Counted from the first letter of the stretch, positions 10,319 to 19,497 are shown. The stretch: 64,000 nucleotides of DNA from Ancylomarina euxina (GCF_003863355.1 NZ_QQWG01000007.1:62001-126000); one strand, 5' to 3'. Notes: generated by a model from the letters alone, not told the origin. Numbers and translations are program-made.

Positions 10319-12283
10319 ATGAGATATTTCATCCAAAAATTTATCATTCTTTTACTCCTTTCTGGATCTATTTTCGATGCTCAATCACAAACAATCGAGG
10401 TCGTTCGTTCAAACGAAAAAGTCGTTGTTGCAGGTAAATTTTACTATCTGCACATTGTGCGTGAGAAACAAACCATGTTTTCTATATGTAAGGCTTATGG
10501 CGTTGACATTAAAGAAGTCATGAGAATTAACCGAAAGAAAACACACAGCATAGATTTAAATGAGATTCTAAGAATTCCTTTCGAACAATCTGCAATTGTC
10601 AATAGTTCTGTTAATATTCAAGAAAAAGAAGCATCTGACTATTTCTACCATGTCATTCAAAAAGGGAATACGCTTTATTCATTATCGAAAAAATTCAATC
10701 AGAGCATTGATAATATTAAAGTAAATAATCCGGAGATTGGAGAAAATGGTAAACTTACAGTAGGAACAGTCCTTAAAATTCAAAAACAGACTTATCCTCA
10801 ACAAGAGGATAAGAAAAAAAACACCTATAAGGTTAAAGCTAATGATTCTGAAGCTGATATACTTGACAAATTCAATATCAAACGTAAAACATTCCGCAAA
10901 TTAAACCCGCATGTTAAATCGTTCAGGAATATTACAGCAGGAACAATTGTGAATCTTCCAAAAAATGTAAAACAAATTATTCCAGTTGAAGAACTTACTG
11001 AAGAAACCATTGAAAATTTGGAACAGAAAACTGATTACAATCAAATTTTCAAGGATTATTCAAGAGATACAACTGTACAATCAAAAATTAATATTGCTCT
11101 GTTTCTTCCTCTTTATGCAGCTTTAAATGATTCTCTTAATTGGGAAATTACTTATCAGGATACGCTTAAAGTCATGACACGAAAGCAGCCTGAGACAGTT
11201 TACCCTAAATCACGAGATTTTATTCGTCTTTACCAAGGTGTATTATTGGCTGTTGAAGATCTAAAAAAGCAGGGATTAGAAATCAACTTACATGTATTTG
11301 ATACAGAGAAAAAACAATCAACTGTTCGTAAAACTTTAGAAAAGCTAGCCCCTCTTAAAATAGATATAATTTTAGGACCTGTTTACTCCAATACCTTTGA
11401 GATTGTAGCAGAATATGCTCAAGCACATCAGATTCCCATTGTCTCGCCTCTATCCTCAAAGAATGATCAGCTACACAATAATCCTTTTGTTTTTCAAATT
11501 AATACCTCTGTTCAATCCTTATGCGATAATATATTTAATCACCTAATGTCTGACAAGGAGAATAAGAATATCGTGATTGTTCACAGTAAAAACTATAAAG
11601 AATTAGAAGAATACAAACTAGTCTCAGATATCGAACAACAATTGTTTGAGAATGGAACCTATTGGCAATATTCTAATTTAAATTACAGTAAAATTTCATT
11701 CGAAGATTATGGTAACCTTGGTTTAGAATACCTTTTGAGCAAAACTCTTGAGAATATTATTGTGATTCCATCATCCAACCCTGCGGTTGTTGAGAGCTTT
11801 TTAACCAATTTAAAAATTCTTAGTAAAGAATATCCTATTCAACTCATTGGCTTCCCATCATGGCAACGCTATAGTAGTATGGATCCAAGCAATCTGTTTG
11901 AATTGAATACACTTATTCTTTCGCCTTATTTTATCGATTATGAATCAGAAAAAGTAGGCCATTTCGTTGACCGATTTAGATATGAATTCAATTGTGAACC
12001 GAACGATTATACATTTAGAGCTTATGATCTTACGCTTTATTTCTCAACAGCAATAAAACGTTATGGAACCCGATTCTTCGATCATCTAAGTGAAATTAGA
12101 GATATTGATTTACTTCAATCGAATTACGCTATCGAAAGCGTAAATGCTTGGGGAGGGTTTGAAAACAGAGGTCTTAAAATGATTAATTATTCTACAGATT
12201 TCATAATCAAATCACAAAATTTTAAGCCAACAATTAAAATGCATCAAGTTATCGATATACCCAAAGAAATAATAAATCAATAA
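10319..12283 (+). CDS. LysM-repeat protein fused to a periplasmic-binding (Peripla_BP_6-like) domain
   Basis: 654 residues with an N-terminal signal peptide (about 1-24, ending near FDAQSQ). Three LysM-type repeats follow at about 43-87, 110-155 and 168-215. The second is the clearest (HVIQKGNTLYSLSKKFNQSI). The third is divergent. From about 250 to the end is a type-I periplasmic-binding fold (INIALFLPLYA, DIILGPVYSN, IPIVSPLSSKND, YTFRAYDLTLYF), as in branched-chain amino-acid receptors and LpoA-like proteins. The likely role is peptidoglycan-associated, perhaps in cell-wall enzyme control. No ligand can be assigned. The gene is flanked by its own promoter and terminator. Confidence 0.82.
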   Translation: MRYFIQKFIILLLLSGSIFDAQSQTIEVVRSNEKVVVAGKFYYLHIVREKQTMFSICKAYGVDIKEVMRINRKKTHSIDLNEILRIPFEQSAIVNSSVNIQEKEASDYFYHVIQKGNTLYSLSKKFNQSIDNIKVNNPEIGENGKLTVGTVLKIQKQTYPQQEDKKKNTYKVKANDSEADILDKFNIKRKTFRKLNPHVKSFRNITAGTIVNLPKNVKQIIPVEELTEETIENLEQKTDYNQIFKDYSRDTTVQSKINIALFLPLYAALNDSLNWEITYQDTLKVMTRKQPETVYPKSRDFIRLYQGVLLAVEDLKKQGLEINLHVFDTEKKQSTVRKTLEKLAPLKIDIILGPVYSNTFEIVAEYAQAHQIPIVSPLSSKNDQLHNNPFVFQINTSVQSLCDNIFNHLMSDKENKNIVIVHSKNYKELEEYKLVSDIEQQLFENGTYWQYSNLNYSKISFEDYGNLGLEYLLSKTLENIIVIPSSNPAVVESFLTNLKILSKEYPIQLIGFPSWQRYSSMDPSNLFELNTLILSPYFIDYESEKVGHFVDRFRYEFNCEPNDYTFRAYDLTLYFSTAIKRYGTRFFDHLSEIRDIDLLQSNYAIESVNAWGGFENRGLKMINYSTDFIIKSQNFKPTIKMHQVIDIPKEIINQ

Positions 12284-12308
12284 TTCGATCCTAAAATATT
12301 GATATAAG

Positions 12309-12336
12309 AAAGGCTACCTAAACAGTAGCCTTTTTT
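12309..12336. terminator. Terminator between the LysM gene and luxS (convergent)
   Basis: A 9-bp stem (AAAGGCTAC / GTAGCCTTT, 12309-12317 and 12325-12333) has a 7-nt loop and a T-run on the plus strand. It lies between two convergent genes. The minus-strand side has only a short interrupted T-tract, so it should act mainly for the plus-strand gene and less well for luxS. Confidence 0.85.
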
Positions 12337-12340
12337 GTTT

Positions 12341-12820
12341 TTATTGTGGGTAATTCAGATTCTCATCTGTGAGATTACTTAAAACTTCCTTGTGGAATTT
12401 CTTTGCTTCAATTCTGGCTCCTTCAAGATCGTGGCTCTTATAGTTACCACATTCAATTTTATCAGCCCCTGGAATTTTATCATCATAGTCAGACATGAAC
12501 TGAAACATTTCCTGAATGACATCAACAACATCCTCCGAGATTAGGTCGCCATGAAAAATCATATAAAAACCAGTACGACATCCCATCGGACCAAAATAAA
12601 CCGTTTTCTTTGCCCAATTATCGTGATTTCTCAAGAAGGTTGCGCACAAATGCTCCATTGTATGCATCGCTTCAATTTCCATCGCAGGTTCCTGATTAGG
12701 TCGTTTCGTTCTAATATCAAAACTAGTCAAAACTTCACTTCCTACATGATCCTTTCGAGAAACATAAATGCCTCTTTTCAATCTGTCATGATCAACTGCA
12801 AAACTGTCTATCTTTTTCAT
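12341..12820 (-). CDS. luxS: S-ribosylhomocysteine lyase LuxS
   Basis: LuxS cleaves S-ribosylhomocysteine to homocysteine and DPD, the precursor of autoinducer 2. The ATG at 12820 gives 159 residues, the usual length, and begins MKKIDSFAVDHDRL as in homologues. A TTG further upstream (12862) would add 14 unrelated residues and was rejected. Metal ligands are H53, H57 (HTMEH) and C124 (ECGNYK). The catalytic residues are E56 and C81 (CRTGFY). It lies 63 bp downstream of mtnN on the same strand, which supplies its substrate. Both are likely on one transcript. No AI-2 receptor (LuxP/LsrB) is visible in the window. Confidence 0.97.
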   Translation of the reverse strand: MKKIDSFAVDHDRLKRGIYVSRKDHVGSEVLTSFDIRTKRPNQEPAMEIEAMHTMEHLCATFLRNHDNWAKKTVYFGPMGCRTGFYMIFHGDLISEDVVDVIQEMFQFMSDYDDKIPGADKIECGNYKSHDLEGARIEAKKFHKEVLSNLTDENLNYPQ

Positions 12821-12883
12821 ATCATTCACTTTAATTGCAGCCAGAAAAGCCAGTAATTGCAACAGTTTTTAATTTGATAAAAA

Positions 12884-13585
12884 TTAGGATTTTGCTAATT
12901 CATGAATCATTTCCATCACCATATTACCCGAATTCACAGCTGCCGTCTCTACAAACTCCTCATACTGAACAGCATTCTCTTGTCCTGCAATATCCGAAAT
13001 AGAACGGATAACTACAAATGGAACTTCAAAACGATGACAAGCCTGGGCAATCGCAGCCCCTTCCATTTCAACAGCATCAGCCTCAGGAATCAAATCTTTA
13101 ATTCTCTTGGTTGCCTCAGGATTATTCATAAACTGGTCACCAGTAACAATAGTACCACACTTAGTTGTCAAATCAGTTAATTTGTGAATTGACTTATCTG
13201 CTAGTTCTATCAATTTTGAATCTGCAATAAAACTAGGTGGCATACCAGGAACTTGGCCATGCTTATAACCAAAAACAGTACAGTCAAAATCGTGGTGAAT
13301 AGCTTCTTTTGAGATCACGATATCCCCCACTTTCAAATCAGAAATAAAACCACCAGCACAACCCGTATTAATTACAAAATCCGGGGCAAAATTGTCAATT
13401 AAAACCGCAGCTCCAATTCCTGCATTCACTTTTCCAATACCTGATTGCAACAACACAATATTTACGCCATGAATCTGTCCCTTATAAAAAGTAAAACCAG
13501 CTTTACTGATTTCTTCTCTGTTTTTCAACTCATCACGAAGTCTGGTCACTTCAATTTCCATTGCTCCTATTATGCCTATAATCAT
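12884..13585 (-). CDS. mtnN: 5'-methylthioadenosine/S-adenosylhomocysteine nucleosidase
   Basis: This enzyme removes adenine from SAH and MTA in the cytoplasm, keeping methyltransferases free of product inhibition and making S-ribosylhomocysteine for LuxS. The 233 residues match the family. Key features are the N-terminal IGIIGAMEIEV (catalytic Glu), FVINTGCAGG, the substrate-binding DAVEMEGAAIAQ and the catalytic Asp in RSISDIAG. It is the first gene of the mtnN-luxS pair. Minus-strand TAATTTTG at 13629-13622 is a good -7 element 37 bp before the ATG. Confidence 0.96.
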   Translation of the reverse strand: MIIGIIGAMEIEVTRLRDELKNREEISKAGFTFYKGQIHGVNIVLLQSGIGKVNAGIGAAVLIDNFAPDFVINTGCAGGFISDLKVGDIVISKEAIHHDFDCTVFGYKHGQVPGMPPSFIADSKLIELADKSIHKLTDLTTKCGTIVTGDQFMNNPEATKRIKDLIPEADAVEMEGAAIAQACHRFEVPFVVIRSISDIAGQENAVQYEEFVETAAVNSGNMVMEMIHELAKS

Positions 13586-13621
13586 TTTCTTCTTTTATTT
13601 ATCGTCTGTATTAAAGTTTTG

Positions 13622-13629
13622 CAAAATTA
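13622..13629 (-). promoter_or_regulatory. Candidate -7 element for mtnN-luxS
   Basis: Minus-strand TAATTTTG matches TAnnTTTG. A TTTA lies 19 bp upstream at the -33 position. The leader would be about 30 nt. Confidence 0.45.
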
Positions 13630-13771
13630 ACAAAGGAAACCGAATTCTTAAATTCATGATCAAAAAATTATATCTTTTCAATTCATCTTAGCATTACATG
13701 CGAAACTTTGATTATCATCAACAATAATCGTACTTTAAAGCTCAGTTTTAACTCGTAAAGAAATAACAGTC

Positions 13772-14434
13772 ATGCTTCCTAATTCCATTTATAAATATTT
13801 AATCGACCTAAGAAAAAACAACAATCGAGATTGGTTTCATGCTAACAAGGCTCAATATAATCAGGCAAAGAAAGATTTTGAACTGTTTGTTGAATTAAGT
13901 ATTCAGCAAATTAAACACATAGATCCTTCTGTTACAGGCAATAATGCCAAGGATTGTGTTTTTCGAATTTTCCGAGATGTTCGATTCTCAAACGATAAAC
14001 GTCCATATAAAACTAACTTTGGCGCATTTATAGCACGTGGTGGTCGCAAGTCGAGATACGGAGGTTATTATATTCATATTGAACCAGAACAATGTTTTCT
14101 TGGAGGTGGATGTTATATGCCCGAAGCAAAAATACTAAAAGCAATTCGAGAAGAAATTTATCATCATCCTGAAGAATTTAAATCAATAGTTGAGAATTCT
14201 CAATTCGTTAATCATTATCCAGAATTATATGGTGAGAAACTAAAAACGGCACCTCGGGGCTACCCAAAAGATTTTGAGCATATTCAACTCTTAAACTACA
14301 AGCACTATGCCGTTAGCAAAGCTATTTCGGATGATATTGTGACTTCTGACAAATTTCCCCTTGCCATTCACGAAGCTTTTGAAATACTACATCCTCTCAA
14401 TCAATTTTTAAATGATATTATAGAAGATTTATAG
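13772..14434 (+). CDS. DUF2461 (TIGR02453) family protein
   Basis: 220 residues with family hallmarks: LRKNNNRDWFHANKAQY near the N-terminus, then VFRIFRDVRFSNDKRPYKTNFGAFI, YYIHIEPEQCFLGGGCYMP and the late LNYKHYAVSKAI. DUF2461 proteins are common in bacteria and fungi. No reaction is established to my knowledge. The conserved Arg/Lys/His residues suggest binding of an anionic ligand, which is only an inference. It is followed after 72 bp by an unrelated small gene and may start a short operon running to pdxH. Confidence 0.9.
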   Translation: MLPNSIYKYLIDLRKNNNRDWFHANKAQYNQAKKDFELFVELSIQQIKHIDPSVTGNNAKDCVFRIFRDVRFSNDKRPYKTNFGAFIARGGRKSRYGGYYIHIEPEQCFLGGGCYMPEAKILKAIREEIYHHPEEFKSIVENSQFVNHYPELYGEKLKTAPRGYPKDFEHIQLLNYKHYAVSKAISDDIVTSDKFPLAIHEAFEILHPLNQFLNDIIEDL

Positions 14435-14506
14435 ATTTTGTAGAAAAGCTATTTGGAATTAGTATCGATAAATAGGATATTCGCAGTATCAAATCAAAAT
14501 TGAATT

Positions 14507-14902
14507 ATGAGTCAAAAAGGGAATCGACTTAGCGGAGAAGAATTACACGAGCTGGGCATTAAGTGGGTGTACAAACACATAAAAGATGAATATGAAATTC
14601 TTTCTGTGAATATCGAATTTGAGAAGAATCCTCAGATTCTGGCGCGTAAGGATGAAGACCTGTATTTTATTGTTGTTAAAACAAGCACCTACCCCGATTT
14701 AGGATCATTAAGCCCTGGTGCGGCTGAAGAAATCATCAAACATGCCGATAAGCACAATGCAAAAATATTATTCGCGAATGTTGGTGTGGCCAATGCCGAT
14801 GCTAAAGATGATTCAGGTATGGCATTTCCTGAAAAAGGAGGTCAATATTACATCAATTATAAGGGTTTAAGTATAGAGCCTAATATACTCATGCAGCCCT
14901 AA
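14507..14902 (+). CDS. Conserved hypothetical protein, possible PD-(D/E)XK-like fold
   Basis: 131 residues with no signal peptide or membrane segment. I do not recognise a named family. The central part, ILARKDEDLYFIVVKTSTYPD, has the spacing of a degenerate restriction-endonuclease-like core (D ... x-V-K after a beta strand), as in YraN-like or Mrr-like folds. The usual second acidic residue of (D/E)xK is replaced by Val, so nuclease activity is doubtful. The gene ends 11 bp before pdxH on the same strand, so the two are probably co-transcribed. Confidence 0.6.
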   Translation: MSQKGNRLSGEELHELGIKWVYKHIKDEYEILSVNIEFEKNPQILARKDEDLYFIVVKTSTYPDLGSLSPGAAEEIIKHADKHNAKILFANVGVANADAKDDSGMAFPEKGGQYYINYKGLSIEPNILMQP

Positions 14903-14913
14903 AATATTTTGCC

Positions 14914-15552
14914 ATGCAAGATGATATTCAGAAGAAAAGACACGAATACAAGCTAAAACAGCTCAATGAACAAGATGTTGATCAAAACCCATTTATTCAA
15001 TTTAATGCTTGGTTCAAAATGGCCATGGAAGCTAATTTACCTGATGCCAATGCAATGACATTAGCAACCGTCAATTCTGAAGGGAAACCTACTGCTAGAA
15101 TCCTTTTGCTCAAAGATTACACTGATGATGGTTATTGTTTTTTCACAAACTACACAAGTAGAAAAGGCGAAGATTTAAAACAAAATCCATATGGAGCAAT
15201 CGTATTCTTTTGGCCTCAATTGGAAAAGCAGATTAGGATTGAAGGTCGAATTGAAAAATTGAAATCCGAATATTCTGACCAATATTTCATGGCTCGTCCC
15301 ATGGGAAGCCGACGTGCAGCAGCAGTATCTCCGCAGTCTTCAATACTAAATAATAGAACTGAGTTAGAACAAGCAATTGAAGAACACATAATTAAATATG
15401 GCGAAGCATTTGAGCGACCTGAATTCTGGGGTGGTTACAAATTGATACCTGAAAAATTTGAGTTTTGGCAAGGCCGGGAAAATCGATTGAATGATAGAAT
15501 TGAATATATCCTAAAAGAACACCATTGGATTTCTCACCGCTTAGCGCCTTGA
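14914..15552 (+). CDS. pdxH: Pyridoxamine/pyridoxine 5'-phosphate oxidase
   Basis: This FMN enzyme oxidises PNP or PMP to pyridoxal 5'-phosphate, the last salvage step of vitamin B6 synthesis. It needs O2 in well-studied members. 212 residues. Motifs: NAMTLATVNSEGKPTARILLLK (FMN site start), FFTNYTSRKGEDL, WPQLEKQIRIEGRIEK and the C-terminal EFWQGRENRLNDR substrate-binding motif. It lies 11 bp after the preceding small gene and is followed by a terminator. Confidence 0.97.
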   Translation: MQDDIQKKRHEYKLKQLNEQDVDQNPFIQFNAWFKMAMEANLPDANAMTLATVNSEGKPTARILLLKDYTDDGYCFFTNYTSRKGEDLKQNPYGAIVFFWPQLEKQIRIEGRIEKLKSEYSDQYFMARPMGSRRAAAVSPQSSILNNRTELEQAIEEHIIKYGEAFERPEFWGGYKLIPEKFEFWQGRENRLNDRIEYILKEHHWISHRLAP

Positions 15553-15567
15553 TTTACAATCTAACTA

Positions 15568-15597
15568 AAAAAAAGCCTTTTAATTAAGGCTTTTTTT
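15568..15597 (+). terminator. Terminator after pdxH
   Basis: A 12-bp stem (AAAAAAAGCCTT / AAGGCTTTTTTT) with a 6-nt loop ends in a T-tract, 16 bp after the pdxH stop codon. Confidence 0.88.
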
Positions 15598-15715
15598 CAT
15601 TCTACCTAGCTTAAAAAATCACTATATTGTGCCTGACTTTCACTCAAATAGGACTTCTATTGAGTTTAGAATCTAACACTTTTTATTTATTAAAATAAAG
15701 ATTACCTAACTAAAT

Positions 15716-16261
15716 ATGAGCATTTTCAAAAATACAGCTGAAAAAATTGCACGAAGGATCTTAAACAATCTGTTAAATAAACATGCCAGACGTGTAGAAT
15801 TTCACAATATGGAGAGTGCAAATCATATTGGAATTTTATTTGATACAAATCAAATAGAAAACAATTGTATCGTTAGTGACTTTTATAGGGATTTAAAGAA
15901 CCAAGGCTATAAAATAAATGTTGCAGGTTGGTATACAGGAACCGATATTCCTAAAAAACCTTTAAACACCTTGGATTTCACTTACTTTTCTGAATTAGAC
16001 AGTAATTGGAAAGGCATTCCTCATACATATGAAATATCAGAATTCTTTAAACAGAAATTTGATATCCTATTTGTTTTAACTCAGTCAGAAGAATTACCGA
16101 TACAGTATATAATATCTCTATCACCTGCAGCCTTTAAAGTCGGTGCAAAAGCGAAAAATGCCGATTACTTAGACTTTATGATTGAATTAAAAAAGAATGC
16201 GTCAATAAAAGAACTTATTCAAGACAGTATCAGTTACCTATCAGAAATCAAGAAAAACTAA
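15716..16261 (+). CDS. Small conserved Bacteroidota protein preceding dapA (DUF6913-like)
   Basis: 181 residues without signal peptide or membrane segment. The N-terminus is basic and amphipathic (KIARRILNNLLNKHARRVEF). It is followed by NHIGILFDTN and a Rossmann-like alternation of strands and helices (DFYRDLKNQGYKINVAGWYTG, KFDILFVLTQSEELPIQYI). It resembles a Bacteroidota-restricted family commonly encoded just before dapA. The 6-bp gap to dapA here supports co-expression. Function is unknown, and the family name is from memory. Confidence 0.65.
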   Translation: MSIFKNTAEKIARRILNNLLNKHARRVEFHNMESANHIGILFDTNQIENNCIVSDFYRDLKNQGYKINVAGWYTGTDIPKKPLNTLDFTYFSELDSNWKGIPHTYEISEFFKQKFDILFVLTQSEELPIQYIISLSPAAFKVGAKAKNADYLDFMIELKKNASIKELIQDSISYLSEIKKN

Positions 16262-16267
16262 AATATA

Positions 16268-17152
16268 ATGTCACATCAATTTTCAGGAACGGGAGTCGCG
16301 ATTATTACTCCTTTTCATACAGACGGGAGCATCGATTTTAACTCTCTTACTAAGCTGGTCGATTTCCAGCTTAACAATGGTATTAACTATCTTGTTGTTA
16401 TGGGAACAACAGGTGAAGCAGCAACTCTTAATAAAGATGAGAAAAAAGCTGTTATCGATCACATCATCAAAATCAACAATAAAAGAGTTCCTCTTGTAAT
16501 TGGGATTGGTGGGAATAACACGAATGAAGTTGTAGCTGGAATCAAAAGCTTCCACGCATATAACGAAATTGCAGGTATATTGTCTGTTGCTCCCTATTAT
16601 AACAAACCGAGTCAGGAAGGTCTTTATCAGCACTATAAGATGATTGCTGAAGCAAGTCCTGTTCCTGTAATTTTGTATAATGTTCCTGGTCGATCAGCTG
16701 TTAATATTTCCGCTGAAACTACTTTAAGATTAGCTAACGATTTTGAAAATGTTGTTGCTGTAAAAGAAGCTTCTGGAAATATGGAGCAAATTATGGAAAT
16801 CATTAAAAATAAACCAACCGACTTTGCTGTGATTTCAGGAGACGATGCCCTGACTTTTCCTTTGATTTGTTTAGGTGCTGAAGGTGTTATTTCAGTTGTC
16901 GCGAATGCCTACCCCAAAGATTTTAGCGATATGGTTAATGCGGCACTTATATCGGAGATTGCCAAAGCAAAAGCATTACACTTTAAACTTTTTGAAATCA
17001 TTCAAAATTTATTTACTGAAGGTAATCCTGCAGGCATAAAAGCCATTCTACATATTAACAAATTGATTGAAAACAACTTTAGACTACCTATGACTGGTGT
17101 TAGTATAAATCATTACTCAAAACTTGAAGAATTAGTTAATCAGACCAGGTAA
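16268..17152 (+). CDS. dapA: 4-hydroxy-tetrahydrodipicolinate synthase
   Basis: It condenses pyruvate with aspartate semialdehyde, the committed step to meso-diaminopimelate and lysine. The 294 residues match the family. Motifs: GTGVAIITPF at the start, GTTGEAATL (about 46-54), catalytic Tyr137 in ILYNVPGRS and Schiff-base Lys166 in VAVKEASGN, plus GDDALTFPLICLGAEGVISV. It follows the DUF6913-like gene by 6 bp. The product feeds peptidoglycan synthesis, consistent with the cell-wall-related LpoB-like gene next to it. Confidence 0.97.
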   Translation: MSHQFSGTGVAIITPFHTDGSIDFNSLTKLVDFQLNNGINYLVVMGTTGEAATLNKDEKKAVIDHIIKINNKRVPLVIGIGGNNTNEVVAGIKSFHAYNEIAGILSVAPYYNKPSQEGLYQHYKMIAEASPVPVILYNVPGRSAVNISAETTLRLANDFENVVAVKEASGNMEQIMEIIKNKPTDFAVISGDDALTFPLICLGAEGVISVVANAYPKDFSDMVNAALISEIAKAKALHFKLFEIIQNLFTEGNPAGIKAILHINKLIENNFRLPMTGVSINHYSKLEELVNQTR

Positions 17153-17207
17153 GTGTGGCACGCAAATTGATACATATCATAAAGATTACTTTTAGTAATA
17201 TATTTAA

Positions 17208-17228
17208 ATACTCAACGAATGTGAGTAT
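17208..17228. other. Dyad in the dapA-lpoB-like intergenic region
   Basis: ATACTCA / TGAGTAT are 7-bp arms around a 7-nt loop, with further partial AT complementarity outside. No T-tract follows. It lies 44 bp before the lpoB-like ATG and could be an operator or a weak RNA hairpin. Confidence 0.4.
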
Positions 17229-17271
17229 ATTTAAAATAACAATCTAATTAGAGTAAATTAAAACACACATT

Positions 17272-17856
17272 ATGAATCATTCATTGCGTTTATTAGTTCT
17301 TGCCTTGGCATTAATGGCTAGTGCATCTTGTTCACGTCAAATTACAAGAGTATCTCCTGATCAGCAAATCGATTTAAGCGGTCGTTGGAATGATACAGAT
17401 TCTCAACTAGCTGCACAGGCTTTGACACAGCAAGTTTTAAGCCAAAATTGGATTGAAGATTTCCAACAGGAATTCAACCGAAAGCCAGTTGTAATTGTAG
17501 GCTTGATATATAACAAAAGTTCTGAGCATATCGAAGCTGACACCTATATCAAAGATATTGAGAAATCAATTCTTAATGATGCACGTGTTCGTTTAGTTCA
17601 AGCGGGTTCAAAGCGCGAAGATCTTCGTCAGGAAAGAGCTGATCAGCAAGATTTCGCATCGAAAGCGACAATCAAAAAATGGGGACAAGAGTTAGGTGCT
17701 GACTTTATTCTTCAAGGTGATATCAATTCTATTATTGATAGTCACAAGAAAGAAAAGGTTCGTTATTATCAATTGAATCTTGAATTGACAAACATTCAAA
17801 CTAGTGAACTAGTGTGGATGGGTGATAAAAAGATCAAGAAATACGTAAACCGATAA
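17272..17856 (+). CDS. LpoB-like penicillin-binding-protein activator lipoprotein
   Basis: 194 residues. A signal peptide ends at a lipobox-like stretch (LMASASC, Cys about 20), so it is probably a lipoprotein. The body matches the LpoB/PF13036 type: IDLSGRWNDTDSQLAAQAL at the start of the domain, PVVIVGLIYNKSSEHI, LVQAGSKREDLRQER and WGQELGADFILQGDI. E. coli LpoB stimulates PBP1B. In Bacteroidota this family usually precedes a COG3014 lipoprotein, as here. A role in peptidoglycan synthesis is inferred from family and pairing. Confidence 0.85.
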   Translation: MNHSLRLLVLALALMASASCSRQITRVSPDQQIDLSGRWNDTDSQLAAQALTQQVLSQNWIEDFQQEFNRKPVVIVGLIYNKSSEHIEADTYIKDIEKSILNDARVRLVQAGSKREDLRQERADQQDFASKATIKKWGQELGADFILQGDINSIIDSHKKEKVRYYQLNLELTNIQTSELVWMGDKKIKKYVNR

Positions 17857-18012
17857 TCTGAGGTTTAACAATCAGTTGAATTGATATTATTTTCAAAAAT
17901 ATAAATACATCATCTGATTTTCTATATTAAAACCTTGCAAGGCAAAATGTCTTGCAAGAGTTTTAACTTCTTGACTGAAAAGCCAAGTCAAACACTCAAC
18001 CTTTCTTTTAGT

Positions 18013-19422
18013 ATGACATTCTCTATACAAAAGCGATTTCGATTAGTATTCCTTTTACTTGCATCACTTTTACTTTCAAACTGTGCGACTTATTACCAAC
18101 AAAATGAAGCTTTCAATAAAAGTTTTGAAAGTGGTGATATGAAAATGGCAAACAAGCATTTGGATGCCAATAAAAAGCTACAAGCTAATCGCAATAGAGT
18201 TCTTTACCTAGTAAATAAAGGCGCCCTTGCTTGGATGCAACAAGATTATACCTTAGCCAACACCTATTTTAACGAAGCGGATTTATTTATTGAAGACCAA
18301 AGAAAAAACTGGGGTTCTGAAGCCCTAGCAATTGTTTCAAATCCTAGTGTTAAGCCATACAAACCTGAAGATTTTGAAAATGTACTTATCAACTATTATA
18401 AGGCCATTGGCTATCTTCAACTAGGTAAAAATCAAGAAGCTCTTGTCGAATGTCGTCGAGTTAACGAAAAGCTATATGCACTAAACGACAAGTACCCCCG
18501 AAATCATAAAAACAGGTATAGCGACGATGCCTTTGCTCATAACCTAATGGGAATGATTTACGATGCATCAAAAGACTACAACAATGCTTTTATTGCCTAT
18601 CGAAATGCCTACGACATCTACAAAAGTAATTATTCAGAAAACTTTGGGACAGTCAGTCCTGAACAATTAAAAAAAGACATTTTAAGAACTGCCAAACGTA
18701 TCGGCTTTGAACAAGAATACAATTTCTATAGTAAGGAATTTGGCATGACTTTCGAAAGCTATTCAAAAGATGAAGGCGAGATTGTTTTCATTTGGATGAA
18801 TGGCTTAGGTCCCGTTAAAGATGAGTGGAGTATCAATTTTGCTGCAAACAGAGGTGCTGGAGGCATTTTAACCCTTGCCAATAATGAAGAAGGAGTCAGC
18901 TTTCCTTTCAACACTAACAATTTTAGTAGTAAAGAGAATGCGGCCTTCAGTAATCTTGACTTCATAAGAATCGCATTTCCAAAATACCGAGAACGTGTAC
19001 CCTTATTCAATCAGGCTTTAATTGAAGTCGATGGTTTAGGTCAATATAATTTAGAAAAAGCAGAAGACGTTAACGCCATTGCATTTAAATGTCTTAAAGA
19101 TCGTATGGTTCGTGAATTGGCAAATTCAATTCTTCGACTTGCTACAAAAAAGGCACTAGAAGAATATACACGTAGTAAAGACGAAACCTTGGGTACTTTA
19201 CTCAGTATTGCCAATGCCTTAACAGAAAAAGCAGATACACGTAACTGGCAAACTCTTCCACATGGTATCTACTACGCACGAATTAAGCTAGCAGCTGGAA
19301 ACCATAAACTCCTATTAAATCTGAAAAGTGAAATAAATGGAGAGCATCAGCAAGAGTTTCATTTTAATGTAAAAACTGGGGAAACTCAATTTTTCACCTT
19401 CCAAAATCTAGAAACAAGATAG
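18013..19422 (+). CDS. COG3014-family lipoprotein with TPR-like repeats
   Basis: 469 residues from the ATG at 18013. An in-frame start at 17935 would place 26 unrelated residues before the signal peptide and was not used. The lipobox is LLLSNC (Cys about 23). The N-terminal half is helical and TPR-like (YLVNKGALAWMQQDYTLANTYFNEAD, YYKAIGYLQLGKNQEALVECRRVNEKL, AHNLMGMIYDASKDYNNAFIAYRNAY). The C-terminal half is beta-rich. COG3014 proteins are often encoded beside LpoB-like lipoproteins. A joint function in outer-membrane control of cell-wall synthases is plausible but not shown. Confidence 0.82.
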   Translation: MTFSIQKRFRLVFLLLASLLLSNCATYYQQNEAFNKSFESGDMKMANKHLDANKKLQANRNRVLYLVNKGALAWMQQDYTLANTYFNEADLFIEDQRKNWGSEALAIVSNPSVKPYKPEDFENVLINYYKAIGYLQLGKNQEALVECRRVNEKLYALNDKYPRNHKNRYSDDAFAHNLMGMIYDASKDYNNAFIAYRNAYDIYKSNYSENFGTVSPEQLKKDILRTAKRIGFEQEYNFYSKEFGMTFESYSKDEGEIVFIWMNGLGPVKDEWSINFAANRGAGGILTLANNEEGVSFPFNTNNFSSKENAAFSNLDFIRIAFPKYRERVPLFNQALIEVDGLGQYNLEKAEDVNAIAFKCLKDRMVRELANSILRLATKKALEEYTRSKDETLGTLLSIANALTEKADTRNWQTLPHGIYYARIKLAAGNHKLLLNLKSEINGEHQQEFHFNVKTGETQFFTFQNLETR

Positions 19423-19497
19423 ATGACAAGAATAGTATTTCCTAAATGTGCTTTTTGAAGGATAATATATTTCATTGCTCAACGTTTAAAATCCAAT

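Noticed and set aside
12821-12862. Longer LuxS N-terminus from a TTG codon
   Set aside because: The extra 14 residues do not resemble LuxS starts. The ATG at 12820 gives the usual length and N-terminus.
17935-18012. Upstream start for the COG3014 lipoprotein
   Set aside because: It would put an unrelated leader before a clear lipoprotein signal peptide. The ATG at 18013 is the natural start.
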